DNA of 64,000 nucleotides from positions 620,001-684,000 of the forward strand of contig JAGMUV010000005.1 of NCBI GenBank assembly GCA_020744425.1, read 5' to 3'. A program made the translations under genes and the position numbers. The notes below the pieces were generated by a model. It saw only the letters and a program-made list of their open reading frames with translations. It was not told the DNA's origin and made no database searches. Shown in pieces: positions 48,895-60,825 of the stretch. Each line of letters starts with the position of its first letter. The first letter of the stretch is position 1. Source of the stretch: Dactylonectria macrodidyma. Taxonomy: Eukaryota; Ascomycota; Sordariomycetes; Hypocreales; Nectriaceae.

Positions 48895-50656
48895 TTATAT
48901 AGCGGCACACGGGATAGAAGCCAGAATAGACAATGAATAAAAGGTCCTAAAATTGGCATATGACCTTCCATGCTGAGAATGTGACTCAATTTTAATTCGT
49001 CCATGTTTAATAGTTATACATCAGTCTCCATCCAAGACCATGCTTCCATCAAATGCTGTTGCGCCGCCGACGTACTCCAAGCATACAGAGCCTCTGCCTT
49101 CTTTAGAAACCGAATTAACTCTTCTTGTTCCCATCGAGTCTCAAATCTGTCTCCTGCCAATGCGACTCCAGCGCATCCAAGAACAACGTTAGGCCCGCAC
49201 TGCGCGTTGCCATTCGCAACTCCGACCACGGTTTTTACCTCTTGCTTGATCTCCTGGTTCTGGCGTTTCAAGAATTGAATTCGTGAAGGTCCAAGGCGTG
49301 GCGTCCGAGGGTCAAATGCCAGTAACAGAATACGTGAAAGATGGTAATTGAGCAGCCCGGTGGCTACGGTGTCTGAGAGTAGCCAGACATCTGGAGAGAG
49401 TGCCTGCTCCTTGATAGTCTCATCCGGTTTGTTGCTACTCGACGCCTTGAAATAGATTGGATTAAAGCTCTGCGGCTTCTTGAGATACCAGTGGTCTCCA
49501 TAAGCGACAAGTTCTTCGTATTTCTTTACTGATTCATCGGTAGTAATTGAAGAATCAGGAAAGCAGAAAGCCAGAGCATCTGCAAGATGAAGTAAGATAC
49601 GGTGGCACCAAGTGCAATCGTCGGCGGGTACGTCGACAGAGCGGTCGATATCTTGGGGACAGAAGACAGGAGTGACAGGACGCTGCGACACAAATGCTGT
49701 GAAAACTTCTTGACGAAAAGCAACCAGGAATGCAGCTCGACGAAGACCAGTGAGGCCGGATAGTTCACTTGCTGCCTGCGATCCAGATGATGGGCTTTGG
49801 CCTGTGGCCGAAGCACTGACGAAGAGATGGTTGCCGAACAGATGAGTACCGGAGTCGGCACCACTGAGTGGAACTGCGTCGGTGAAGTTAGAGGCGGTTT
49901 TCGATGTGAAGACTATGAGGGACAAGGCGAGATCATATTTGAGCTGGGCGAAGATCGCGGCTACAAAAGGGTGATGGAATGGGGATGGCTAAACCAGCAG
50001 ATCTCATTACCTTCTATCTCCTCTAGCGTCCTCAAGATGACGATGGCAGCGAAAAGATCCTCGTTCAGCAACGCATCTGGGTCGCCCAGCATTGGCACCA
50101 TGCTATTAAGGCATCTCTGCTGGTATCGATCGGCAACGTACTCGTCAAAGTCGGTGGTTCGGCTCAGCCATCTTGCACTCAGTGCAAGGACAGCATCCAT
50201 CAAAGGCGGACACGTAGCGGCTCTCCAGGGAACCACTTGAGAAAAGTGCCTTTCACGATCGCAGAGGTCGAAGATCCGAGATACGTTTTCGATGTAGTGA
50301 CGGATGAGGTTCGCTTCGTTTGCATTGGTCAACGGCCACATAGATACATCCCGGTATAGCGGCTGTTGGCCATTGGGAGCTGACACACTGGGGACAAGTC
50401 CCGGTGTTTCTTTTTCAAGGTGGCCATCATCACTCGGAATCCAGGCGTAGGCTCCTAGCCGTGGTATGGGAGAGAAGGGTTCAATACTGGTTGACTCTAT
50501 GATGCTTTGGGGCTCCAAGTCGGTCGATGTTGAAGCGGGATATGTTTGGTAGAGGGATGGAGAGTCATAAGGATTTGCTGGTAATGTTCCAGTCCTTTCG
50601 TGTTCTGGGGGCGAGGTCGCATCGTCTTCCAGCTCGCTTTCCGACCTTGAATCATA

Positions 50657-50706
50657 AGTCAGGCCACCCACTTACGGATCAGGGGCTTAGCTGACCGCCC
50701 CACTTA
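50657..50706 (+). repeat. Left terminal inverted repeat, 50 bp
   Basis: Starts agtcaggccaccc and ends gccccactta. Matches the reverse complement of the right end at all 50 positions; the next base differs. Confidence 0.97.
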
Positions 50707-50799
50707 CAACCGCGTCAACCACAACGCGTCTCTAGCCACACGCGTTTCTTCCTTCAACAACACTCAATTGGCCAATTCAACTTCATAACCTTATTTATT

Positions 50800-52332
50800 A
50801 TGCCTAAATACACCCAAGAAGACCTTCAAGGAGCCATTCAAGATGTCAGAAATGGCATATCAATGCGAAAAGCAGCCAATCAGCGCGGAGTTCCTTATTC
50901 AACCTTACGCAACAGGCTTAATGGCGTACCTAGCCGCAACGAAGCCCACGAATGGCGCCAGGCGCTTTCCAGATATCAGGAAGACCAGCTCACTGATTGG
51001 CTTATCTTACAAGATAAGCTCGGCATGGCGTTGACTCATGGCCAGATCCGGAAGTTGGCGATTTCCTTGTTGGGCCAAAATGGCACCAACCAACGACTCG
51101 GAAAACACTGGATGAAGGGCTTCCTGCGCCGCAACCCGCGAATAAAAACGCTCAAAGCAAAGGGAATCGACCGGAAAAGGATAAATGGAGCAAATCCAGC
51201 TGCTATTCGCGGGTTCTTTGGCCTAATGGACCAACCAGAGCTCGCATCGATCCCTCCACGTAACCGTTGGAATTTTGATGAAGTTGGACTCTTCCAAGGG
51301 CCCGGAACCAACGGGCTTGTTGTTGGCCAATCAGAGCTTCGATCAACGATTAAGAAACAGCCACAAAACCTTAACTGGATTACTATTCTTGAGGCTATTT
51401 CCGCAACAGGAAAGTGCCTTGACCCATTAGTCGTCTTCAAAGGCAAACACGTCCAACACCAATGGTTTCCTGAGGAATTGGACTTTCTGACCAATTGGAG
51501 GTTTACAACATCTAAAAAGGGATGGACCAATGACGAAATTGGGCTTGCGTGGCTACAGGAAGTCTTTCTTCCGGGCTCAAAGCCTGCCCGGGCCAATGAA
51601 AAGCGGCTTCTTATCCTAGATGGGCATGGATCACATATAACGCCTGATTTTATGCGTATTTGTGTGACCAATAGGGTCCATTTACTCTATTTGCCGCCTC
51701 ATACAAGCCACGTTCTTCAGCCTCTTGATATATCAGTCTTTGGGCCACTCAAAGCTGCATATCGGACCGCCTTGACACTAGCCAATCCAGTCACCGATGT
51801 TGGCCCAACTAGGAAGGAAGACTTTCTTTCTTGCTATTTTCAGGCTAGGAAGAAAGCTATTACTATTCGAAATGCCCGTTCGGGTTGGAAAGGAGCCGGG
51901 TTGTGGCCAATCAACATCTCAAAGCCAATGGGTAGTAAATTTGTTATTGAAGACCCTGATGAGTCAATTACGGTCCAATCAGGAGCCCCTCTTTCTCCAA
52001 AAACGAATCAAAGGTCCGAAATCAGCCCTTTTATAACCCCTACTACTTCGAGAGACGTTGCATTATTGGTTCATTCTCATAAGAAGGAAATCCTAGCTAG
52101 CCCAACCACAAGGCAGCTCTTTCGGACTATTTATCGGGGAATTGATAAGCTCCACGTACAAATGGCCCAATTAGAAGATCGAATTCTAGTCCAAGACCAA
52201 AATTCAGGCCAATCAAAGGCTAAGAAGAGAGGAAGGGTTTATAAAGACCCAAATGAGGAATTTTCTAACATCCAGAATGTAAAGAGAGCAAGAAGGCGAA
52301 TAGAAACGCCTGAAATTGAAGATTCAGAATAG
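50800..52332 (+). CDS. Fot1/pogo-type DDE transposase
   Basis: Intact 510-residue frame, no intron. It cuts and pastes its element at TA sites. Residues 1-45 form a Psq-type helix-turn-helix (MRKAANQRGVPYSTLRNRL), about 55-125 a CENP-B-type helix-turn-helix (LTHGQIRKLAISLLGQ, HWMKGFLRRNP), and about 150-345 the DDE_1 catalytic core. The acidic residues are Asp160 in WNFDEVG, Asp274 in LILDGHGSH and Asp310 in LQPLDISVFGPLK, all kept with the expected spacing. The C-terminus is basic (KRARRR) and may serve nuclear import. ATG 50800 lies 94 bp inside the left inverted repeat. Length is close to known Fot1 relatives (about 540). Confidence 0.97.
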   Translation: MPKYTQEDLQGAIQDVRNGISMRKAANQRGVPYSTLRNRLNGVPSRNEAHEWRQALSRYQEDQLTDWLILQDKLGMALTHGQIRKLAISLLGQNGTNQRLGKHWMKGFLRRNPRIKTLKAKGIDRKRINGANPAAIRGFFGLMDQPELASIPPRNRWNFDEVGLFQGPGTNGLVVGQSELRSTIKKQPQNLNWITILEAISATGKCLDPLVVFKGKHVQHQWFPEELDFLTNWRFTTSKKGWTNDEIGLAWLQEVFLPGSKPARANEKRLLILDGHGSHITPDFMRICVTNRVHLLYLPPHTSHVLQPLDISVFGPLKAAYRTALTLANPVTDVGPTRKEDFLSCYFQARKKAITIRNARSGWKGAGLWPINISKPMGSKFVIEDPDESITVQSGAPLSPKTNQRSEISPFITPTTSRDVALLVHSHKKEILASPTTRQLFRTIYRGIDKLHVQMAQLEDRILVQDQNSGQSKAKKRGRVYKDPNEEFSNIQNVKRARRRIETPEIEDSE

Positions 52333-52483
52333 CTTGTTTTTCCTTTGTTTTTATTGGTTAGTTTTTTGATATTTAGAAAATTTATTAGCTATTTTATTAA
52401 AAATCAGTTAAAATGGACCAATTAGGCCTCTTGGTTGTTCTTTTATATATAAGTGAAGTTGAATAGGGATTTTGGTTGTTGTA

Positions 52484-52533
52484 TAAGTGGGGCGGTCAGC
52501 TAAGCCCCTGATCCGTAAGTGGGTGGCCTGACT
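52484..52533 (-). repeat. Right terminal inverted repeat, 50 bp
   Basis: Reverse complement of the left end over 50 bp without mismatch; followed by the TA duplication at 52534-52535. Confidence 0.97.
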
Positions 52534-53144
52534 TAAGCCGACTGAAGAGCTTGACCTTCGTCGACAAATGAGACTGCGTCGGTGGAGGTACACCAAGTCT
52601 GATCCGACGCGAAACTGAACTGATGTGATTTGAAAGTCCCGCCATTGAGGTCGGAGGACGATCTGACAGCGTCAGTAATAAGTGACGGCGTGATGAAGGC
52701 GTGAACATCTAGAGCATGGAGCAAGGTAATGTCTGTACTTACGACGGAGTAGAGTAGTGCTTGAAGCGAATGTTGAATCCACGGACACACTTGGCACCGC
52801 GTTTTGCGCAACGAGAACAAGCTGGTTGATTATCATCACCTACAGCATGGTCGGTCAGTCTCCACACAGCAATAAGGAGCACTACTAGATGTCATGGAAA
52901 GCAGGACTCACATTTCAGATGTCTGTCCGATGCAGCCCAAGGTCAGTAACGGAAACAGATCAGACTACCAGGGGTTACGAATCCGAGTTACCTGAGACGA
53001 CAGTTCTGTGGGCACTCCAGTCAGACGGGAAATGGGATGGATTGCGTCACTGACGACAGGGTCAAAGATGGATTGGAGACGTACGGTGCAGCCTGTACGC
53101 GAGCGCTGATGAGACGAAGCCGCGGCCATGGATGAAGCGGCCAT

Positions 53145-54747
53145 GATGCCAGGCAGAATATTCCGCAATCGTATCGGGCAAGTCGGGGCGTTGTTTTCCT
53201 CTGTGGATCCAAAAATAAGAAGTCGCAGCACTGCACAGGATGGACAGGTTATCGTAATTATTTCCCCAGATTCGAGCAATGCGGAAACTCGAGCAGATGT
53301 GCGAAATGCGGAGAAGTTCGCTAGACAGGTCGATCCACTTCGCCCCTGCTTCTTCCCCTCCTTCTCCGGCGCCTCCATGGTTTGGTTTCGTTAGGCTTTG
53401 CATCGCGGCTTTCTAACCGACTCGCTAGCTAGGGTAAAGCTGTTGACCACAGCTGATGGCTTGGCCATACTGTACTGCCGGTACTGCACAATACTAGGCT
53501 GAGATAAAATCATGGCTAGGGGACATGCATCATCAAGGGAGTGACATCATTTGCAGTGTTGTGGGTTTAATTTGGAGGGTTTGCTGAATCCACGATCAAC
53601 TGACAAGATGAGTTAAGGAGTGCAGTTGAAGGTCTAGAACACCATGGATCAATTCATCTAGACTCAGCCGCCCTGGAAATGGTCCGCGAGACAATAAGTC
53701 TGGGGACGAGGCAAAACAAGATGTTCGACAGTGGCGTTTTGTGTCTTGTTAGGAATCTCGGCTCGACTTGCCTGGTCAGAAGTGGCTTGTCCATCGGCCT
53801 AACTTGCCCCATTTGGGACTGAAGCGAATGCTCCGGGGTTAGCTGATGCTTCCCCACGGGGTTTGACACGGATCATGGATATTTGTTAACCACTGGGGCA
53901 TGGTTGGATTCAATTATGGCGGGATTGGGCAGAGTGGCCTTGGAGAAATGACTTGGTTTTAGCATCGTCTTCATCGGCTCCTATGTATGTCGCCTTTGCC
54001 CTCTTAAACTAGATGCAGATATTGGATGCACGGTGCCCTGCATCCGTCTAAGAAGCACTTCAATTTCTATCCTGTATGGCAATGCAGTTACTCATCTTAC
54101 TCACCTTGCTCACTCGGCGTGGGCTAGTGTAGACGTGAACCTGTAGGAATGCATCTTCAGGAAATGGCGGGATACAATGCTCACCTGAAGCTTATCCATC
54201 TGCCCGTGCGAGTAGAGGCCAAGCTCTTGGTAAATTGCTCCGATTGCCCTGTGCATGAGGTCGCAACCTTGGAACGTGAGGTTTTTCGTATGAGGAGGGA
54301 GAGCGAGAGAATCGAGGCGTGAAAACGAGTTAGAATACCCGAGTCGCAGTTCGAGCGGATACAAATTCCCAAATCAATCTTGACTCCTTGGCCTCGTACT
54401 CCTCATAGAGTGTCACAGTCTCCAATGTGGCCCTTACCCCGACGCGGAGCTGACTCGCGGCCCCATCCATCCCCAGACCCCAGGTTTTTCACCCGGGAGA
54501 AGGCATGAAGCATCAATTTCCACGTTGTCTATTGGTTGTTGTTGTTGCTGTTGTGGCGTGGCCATGATGCTACGGCGTGAGGTCCCCAAAATTTGGAGAT
54601 ATAAGAAGGGACGTCAGACCTCTGTATCAGCGTTCCTTTCCTACACCACCAGCCAAGTTCACAAGAATATCCGCAGACATCTGTCCTTCGAACTACCAAG
54701 TTCTGCAATCTTGACCATACCTCACACGTAACACGATATTCTTCGCC
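53145..54747. other. Intergenic, 1.6 kb
   Basis: Lies between the divergent regulator and sugar-porter starts, so it holds both promoters. A TATA-like 'gatataagaagg' lies at about 54597-54608. No other gene recognised. Confidence 0.5.
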
Positions 54748-56596
54748 ATGGCTTCCAAATCCACCGACAGTGGGAAGGAAGACGGCGACTATGTCCTCGC
54801 CTCCGCCGAGCATGTCCCCTTCGACACGTCCCTGGAGCCCTACGGACCAGCTGGTAAGCCGAACTTTTATCATAGCTTCTCGGCCATTATTCGCAGCTTC
54901 TGACACTTGAGCGACAGGTTTCCGCGGTCTCTTCTCGTCCCCATACGTCGCCATGTGCGCCGCCTTCTCGGCCATCGGCGGCTTACTCTTCGGATACGAC
55001 CAAGGCGTCATCAGCGTGACTCTCGTGATGGACCACTTCCTTCACCGTTTCCCAGACGTGTCGGACGATGCGGCCGGCGCAGGCTTCAAGAAGGGTCTCA
55101 TGACAGCTATGATTACCCTTGGTGCTTTCATCGGAGCCCTCAACCAGGGCTGGATTGCCGACTGGGCTTCTCGAAAGCGATCCATCATGATTGCGGTTGT
55201 AATTTTCACCATTGGGTCTTCTCTTCAAACCGCTGCGGTCAATTATGATATGCTCGTGGCTGGTCGGTTTATTGGTGGAATGGGAATCGGCATGTAAGCT
55301 TCACCTCATTGCTTCCCTCCGCATTATCCTTTCTTACATGCTGCCTAGGCTGTCCATGGTCGTTCCTCTCTACATTTCCGAGATTTCCCCACCGGAGATT
55401 CGCGGCTCCCTCCTAGTATTCGAAGCCTTATTTGTCGTGCTCGGCGTCGTTGTCGCATTCTGGATTACATATGGCACCATGGACATGCCGTCCAGCTGGT
55501 CGTGGCAGCTGCCTTTCCTCCTCCAGATCGTCCCTGGTGTCATTCTTGGTGTTGGGGCCGTCTTTCTCCCTTTCTCTCCACGTTGGCTCGCTTCCAATGG
55601 TCGTGAGGAGGAGGCTCTTCAGACCCTTGCCAAACTGCGACGTCTACCTGATACAGATGCGCGCGTTCGCCTCGAATGGATGCACATCCTCACCGAGTCT
55701 CGATTTCAGTCTGGCGTTCTTGCGGAACGACACCCTCAGCTGGTGAATCGCAATGACACGGGCAGCAAGATCAAGCTCGAAATTGTCAGCTGGTCCGACT
55801 GTTTCAAGGCTGGTTGCTGGCGTCGCACACTTGTTGGTGCCGGACTTATGTTTTTTCAACAATTTCTCGGAATCAATGCCCTCATCTACTATTCTCCTAC
55901 GCTCTTCGGAACCATGGGCCTGGACCGAAGTATGCAGCTCATCATGTCTGGTGTACTGAACATTGTGCAGTTGCTTGGAGTCATCACCAGTTTAGGAACG
56001 CTGGACCGATTTGGACGCAGGAGCACTCTACTCTTTGGCAGCGTCTTTACCTTCATTCCCCTCCTCATCATTTCTGTCATGGTCGCGGTATTCAACAAGA
56101 CCTGGGAGAGCCACAAGGCCGAAGGTTGGGCTAGTGTTTCTATGCTTCTCTTCTACATCTTCGTGTTTGGAGCGTCGTGGGCCCCTGTTCCGTGGGCAAT
56201 GCCGTCTGAGGTGTTCCCATCAAGCTTGCGAGCTAAGGGTGTCGCCATTTCTACCTGTTCTAGTAAGTTACATGCCCGAATCCTCGCCCAAAAGACCCAA
56301 ATACGGTGATACTAATCTCTAGTACAGACTGGATTAACAACTTTATTATTGGCCTCATCACGCCCCCCCTCGTCCAGAAGACTGGCTTTGGTGCATACAT
56401 CTTCTTCGCCGCTTTCTGCGTGCTTTCTTTTGCTTGGGTGTGGTTATTCATCCCTGAGACGAGCGGGAAGACTCTGGAAGAAATGGATGAAGTTTTCAAC
56501 GACCGCACTGGTGTCGATGATATCGCAAAGAAGGAACGAGTTTTGCGGGAGGTTTTTGACGAGAAGGTGGACGCTCGCGCGACCACCTCAGCTTAG
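54748..56596 (+). CDS. Sugar-porter MFS transporter
   Basis: Four exons, 54748-54853, 54918-55293, 55349-56262 and 56328-56596, with GT-AG introns of 64, 55 and 65 nt, give 554 residues. Proton-coupled or facilitative uptake of a hexose or related polyol/quinate at the plasma membrane. Marks: GGLLFGYDQGVISVTLVM, WIADWASRKRS (G-R-K/R type loop), GRFIGGMGIGMLSMVVPLYI, EISPPEIRGSL, PFSPRWLASNGREEEAL, the FFQQFLGINALIYYSPTLF block, LDRFGRRSTLL, VPWAMPSEVFPSSLRAKGVA, and PETSGKTLEEMDEVF. All sugar-porter signatures and about 12 membrane segments are present. Substrate cannot be told from sequence. It neighbours the interrupted regulator head-to-head at 1.6 kb and might belong to the same pathway, but could equally be unrelated. 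Confidence 0.93.
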
Positions 56597-59500
56597 ATGT
56601 AGGGCTAGAACCCCTGTTGTAGCAGGACAATATAACTCAACCCGGTTGTCTAGAGATATTTGACAGATTTATCCCGATTTCGAATACTCTATTGTTTGAG
56701 CAGTCTGGTTTCAGAATCGGTTACATAACACCGACGGGGCAGCTGTCACCCGACACAAAGATCTAACCCAACATCAGCATTATGTAAGAATGCATACCAA
56801 TTAAGAGATATTGTGCTGTAAGTTAGTAAAACTAGTATATGAACCACGAGTTGAAATACTTTGAATGGGTATGTTCAAGTTTAGCCATGAGATCATTTTT
56901 GCGCTGGCAGATGACACAATATGTACCGGATCCTTGTTGAACAATCCATGGGGACCTTGATAGCACGCACCCAAAAGGGGAACCAAGCACCGGGAGCTTG
57001 TACTTCTCAAACCCAAGATATGGAATCCCACAAGGATCATGGCATGCGGGCATGGCTCGCACGGGTCCGACACCCGAAAGCTCGCAACACCAGGCGTGAA
57101 AAGCACACGCCATGGGGGCCAGAAATAGCATCAATACGGCGATGACACTGCATCCTCCAATCGGGTTCCAGGCTGGCGCGATTAGAGGTGGTCACGATGC
57201 AGCACGGTATCCCTGTCTCTGCTGGTCTGGATCTTGCTTGGCACGTACTGCAACCCCATGGCAAGACTGGTCAATATACGTGCTGTGCAGTTCTGTTAGT
57301 ACATGTTATCGGACTTTTGTTAAGCGATAAGAGGAAGGCAACAGGATCGATAAATGGGGAACGTGACGGGAATATCACCCGAGTGTAGCCAAAGCCAATC
57401 TCGACAGGGCATCGACGACAGGGCTTAAAGTGCCATGAGGGCAAAACAAGGCCCTGTTGAATGAGACAAAAGAGTCAAGACCAACGGCGTCGAGTGTGGG
57501 GAGAGGTGCTAGACGTATGTACGAGACGTTTGTTGCCCGCATCTCTAGTGGCATCTTTTTTTTTCCTCTGGGTTTTGCTGAACCCGGCTTAGCAGGGCTG
57601 CGTCCAGAAGTGGCAGCTCCCAAAACCGAACGCATGGGAACCTTTGAAAGGGCCGGGGTCATGGGCAGGCCACCCAACCCACTGCCACCTGGCTGCGAGG
57701 GCATTTAAGCTGTTGGAACCTTTGCGGGACATTTAAACGGCGGCCGATGATTTGGTCAGAGGATAAGCGTTGTCCTAGATTTTCGAGTTGGCTATTCCCT
57801 TTCTATAGGGCCGTTACCGAGCTCACGTGCCGTGAGATAGTATCGCGTCGGTTTGGTGACTGTCATCGCGATGGCTTCGACTGAAATAGCAAGAGTTCGA
57901 CACGCACTAGGACTGGCTTCTTCCACCTGCCGCTTCCGTTTGAACCGCGTTCACCCGTTAAGGAGCCATGTCGCGAGGCCAGCGTCATCTTCGTGATTCC
58001 CATCGCTGGCCTACATGACCTGCGGCCGCATTCAACCTCTGCACGCCCGCCCGCCGATATCCTCCCGCCATCCAGGGTCCTGGGACAACTCCATCCTGCG
58101 TTTCGATAAGGCGCGCCGATAGTATCTCGCCTCTCGTGGCAAAATCGGTGCGTCGGGTCGGCAGGATGCGAGAGTCGACAAGGGGCCTGGCGGGATGCAT
58201 GCCCGGTGGATTTCAAAGGGGAGGGTGTGTCGAGCGTCGTGTAGAAACTGTAGATCAAGACGATCAGCTCTAGAAGGTGTCGAATCGAGCACGACTGCTA
58301 CCCTACGTCTTGGGAGATCGGGCTAACCGAGGGGAACAAACCATTTCAGCTGTGCTACGTAGTAACTACTAACTACTGAGTTTGTAGTACCCGAGTTCAT
58401 CGGTTAGATTCGCCTTACTCCAGTCCACCTCCTCGCACTTGCACCAACACTCTGGCACCTTGTGGCGAGAACCTCTTCGGCCTGGACACCAACGCATTCG
58501 ACGAAAGCTGGAGAATTACAGCAGGCTGAATCCTGAAGCATGCGGCTCTTATCCCAGATGAGTGGGATTCGAGATGATCGGAGAGTCCGGTTAGCATCGC
58601 CCGGCGTCGGATCCGGAGAACATCAAACCATGGGACGAAGGCCACCCACCCAACCATCCTGGAGAGAGGGGGCCCAGGAATCCCAAAGGCAAAGGCTCCA
58701 TCTAGCATGTGTCAATGACACTCTATCTAGTCGCGTCTGCATCCCCCGCGAGCCACTATCTCGGGTTCTTTTGTTTTCACGCTTTCGATGGGCGCCTGCT
58801 CGGGGGGTTCCGAAATAGGGCATCGTAGGTGAAGGGCTGATATGTATGTGGTGACTCGTGAGCTAGATCCTTCGGACCCGGTCAAGAAAGAGACAATGCC
58901 AAGAAAACTGTCAGACTTGCCTATTCAAGGCATTCTTAAAAGTGCGGAAAGGCGTCGATTAGTACCTTTGATGGGTGAACCCTTGTCTTGGCTTTATTTT
59001 ACTTTAGCAGTGGTCTGAGTGAACATGGCCCAGTGGAGCGGTGGAGAGAGAGTGCAACTGAGACCTTCCTCCCGGGGCCACTCGCACGTGTTCTACTCCA
59101 CGATCTCGCGAAGGTTTTTGGTTTACGAAATCTGCACTCTAAAAAGTCCCCATTATGCATATTTGTTAAGTAATGGCACGCTTAAATTAAAATCTCCTAG
59201 GCTTGCGACGATGTCCGGCGGTCTGCTGGTCCAAGCAGCCCTGCATGTGGGGTGGCACAGCTTCCCGTTTGAGGGTATTCGATATCGGCAGGCCGGACGA
59301 GGACGACGGTTTGAGCCTGGTGGCTTGGGTCGTGATGGGACGAGAACGGTCCACTAATAATGGGAAATTCCAGGGCAGAAAAATGCCTTTCCCTCTCTTT
59401 GACTGCCTTTAGACTGTAGGATTGAGGTCTATCTGCCTCTACCCGCAAAGGTTCTTGTCCCACCCCCTGGGCGCAACTCTTGCCAAGACTTGCAAAGGTA

Positions 59501-60825
59501 CCCCGAGCTGAGACCATTTGGCCAGTTTGGTGTGGGCGGGCGCCGCGTCTGTTTTGGCCCTGGGAGAGCGGGAAGAGTGGGTGGACTGATAGACCAAGAC
59601 GGCATTCTATGGCCGGGTCGGACCAACGCGACGCTTTCGGGGGAGGAAGCCGGAATGTGGGAAAAAGGGCCAGTGGTGGATTGATTGATTGGGTTGTCGT
59701 ATGGGAGGCGTATTAGCTCCGGCTGCGGCTGATGTGATGGATGCAATAATTGCAATCCTCAATTGCGCTGGTCATGGCGACGGGGGATTTTGTTAGAGCC
59801 ACTCTTGAGATGGCCCTTGGACCCTTTGGATCTTCAGCTCGTCTATTGTGCTGTGCTGTGCTTTGTTGCATTCTGTTGCTGCCGTGTGCCACCAACGAAA
59901 ACATCCCATGTTGCATCGTGCAACTTTGCCCCATCTCCTCTCCGCCCGGCCTGCTGATCTGCCCATGGACCGTATCGCCACAGAACGGACATAGCGACGA
60001 TCACCACACACCCGTACCTTTTTCGTATCAAGCCCTTCTACTCGTACCATCAGCAACAGCCAGCAACCCTCTTTACCTCTATCCATATCTCTCTCTCTAT
60101 TCCCGTGTTGCCGCCACTTGCCACGCCCACTACCCACTGCTCTCCGGGGGTGGCGCACATCAAGCCAGGGCCAAGTTAACAAACCCCTGCCCAGACCTAA
60201 CAAGCAAGATCGGGGTCGACGCACAAAAGTTCACCCAGCGACGATCGCCGTCCCATGGCTTCTTCCCCGTTTGGGCAGCTGGCCAAAGGTTCCTAACCCC
60301 CGTCCCGCGCATCTGATTCGCTGCAGGCCGGGCAAGACGCGCAGATAAGGTGCGGGAGAGCTAGTGTGGAACTTCTGGAATTGTCCGTTTTTTGCCCCTA
60401 CTAGTTGGTTGGTTTAGGTTGCGCTGTTGCTGTAGGACTGGGCTATCTCAATATGGGGCATGCGATAAACCTCATGTGCTACCGTTACAGTTGGTTGGTA
60501 GCTTAGGCCGTGGGCCGTCGCCTACCAGTTGAATGCTGTCCAAACAGATGGCCTGCTCTGCTCGTGCGACGACACGCAAAAAGTCCCTTGGAAGTCAACT
60601 TCGCCGTCCAGCAGGGGTGGTGGTTGGAAATATCAGTACCCCGATTGGGACAGCGGGAGTAACTGAGGGGATCCCTTTAACTCAGACTTAGTGGCGGGCA
60701 GAGATAAATATCACGATCGTCCCAGCTTCTTCTGGGATTCCCAGGACTTCCTCAGTCGTGCCTGTCTCACCTCAGACGCAACCAAACCACCCTCCTCATA
60801 CAATTCAAGAAGACGCCTCGCAGCC
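56597..60825. other. Intergenic, 4.2 kb, no recognised gene
   Basis: The longest empty stretch. Frames of up to 188 codons exist (for instance 59750-60316) but have Cys/Pro-rich, non-homologous-looking translations and no good exon pattern. The GC content is higher than in the AT-rich spacers, so it is not a mutated repeat. Its right end is the promoter and CT-rich 5' UTR of the OPT gene. Possible long non-coding transcript or long regulatory region; nothing proves it. Confidence 0.4.

Larger units (their letters stand above)
50657..52533 (+). mobile_element. Complete Fot1/pogo-type DNA transposon, 1,877 bp
   Basis: Bounded by perfect 50 bp terminal inverted repeats (50657-50706 and 52484-52533, starting agtcaggcca) and flanked by TA at 50655-50656 and 52534-52535, the target duplication of the Tc1/mariner-pogo superfamily. 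It carries one intact transposase gene on the plus strand. Identical ends plus an intact frame indicate recent insertion and possibly an autonomous, active copy. Inserted in an exon of the Zn2Cys6 gene. Confidence 0.97.
49014..53144 (-). pseudogene. Zn2Cys6 regulator gene split by a transposon
   Basis: Gene order on the minus strand: exons 53144-53085, 53005-52992 (14 nt), 52922-52912 (11 nt), 52839-52743, then exon 5 from 52662, and a last exon 49960-49014 after the 49961-50010 intron. Exon 5 is cut by the element at 50657-52533 with its TA duplication. Exons 1-4 join to a perfect zinc cluster: Cys spacing C-x2-C-x6-C-x6-C-x2-C-x6-C (GCTNCRLRHLKCDDNQPACS then RCAKRGAKC). Dropping the element and one TA makes exon 5 read through a Tyr codon (QSA-Y-DSRSE), giving 633 residues with the fungal regulator body (LMDAVLALSARWLSR, ending MEAWSWMETDV). 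As it stands, reading ends after Ala at TAA formed by the insertion. No other lesion is seen. Likely regulator of the adjacent P450/reductase pair, now inactive in this strain. Confidence 0.92.

Noticed and set aside
59750..60316. 188-codon plus-strand frame before the OPT gene
   Set aside because: Cys/Pro-rich translation without known motifs, and no supporting exon structure; likely chance.
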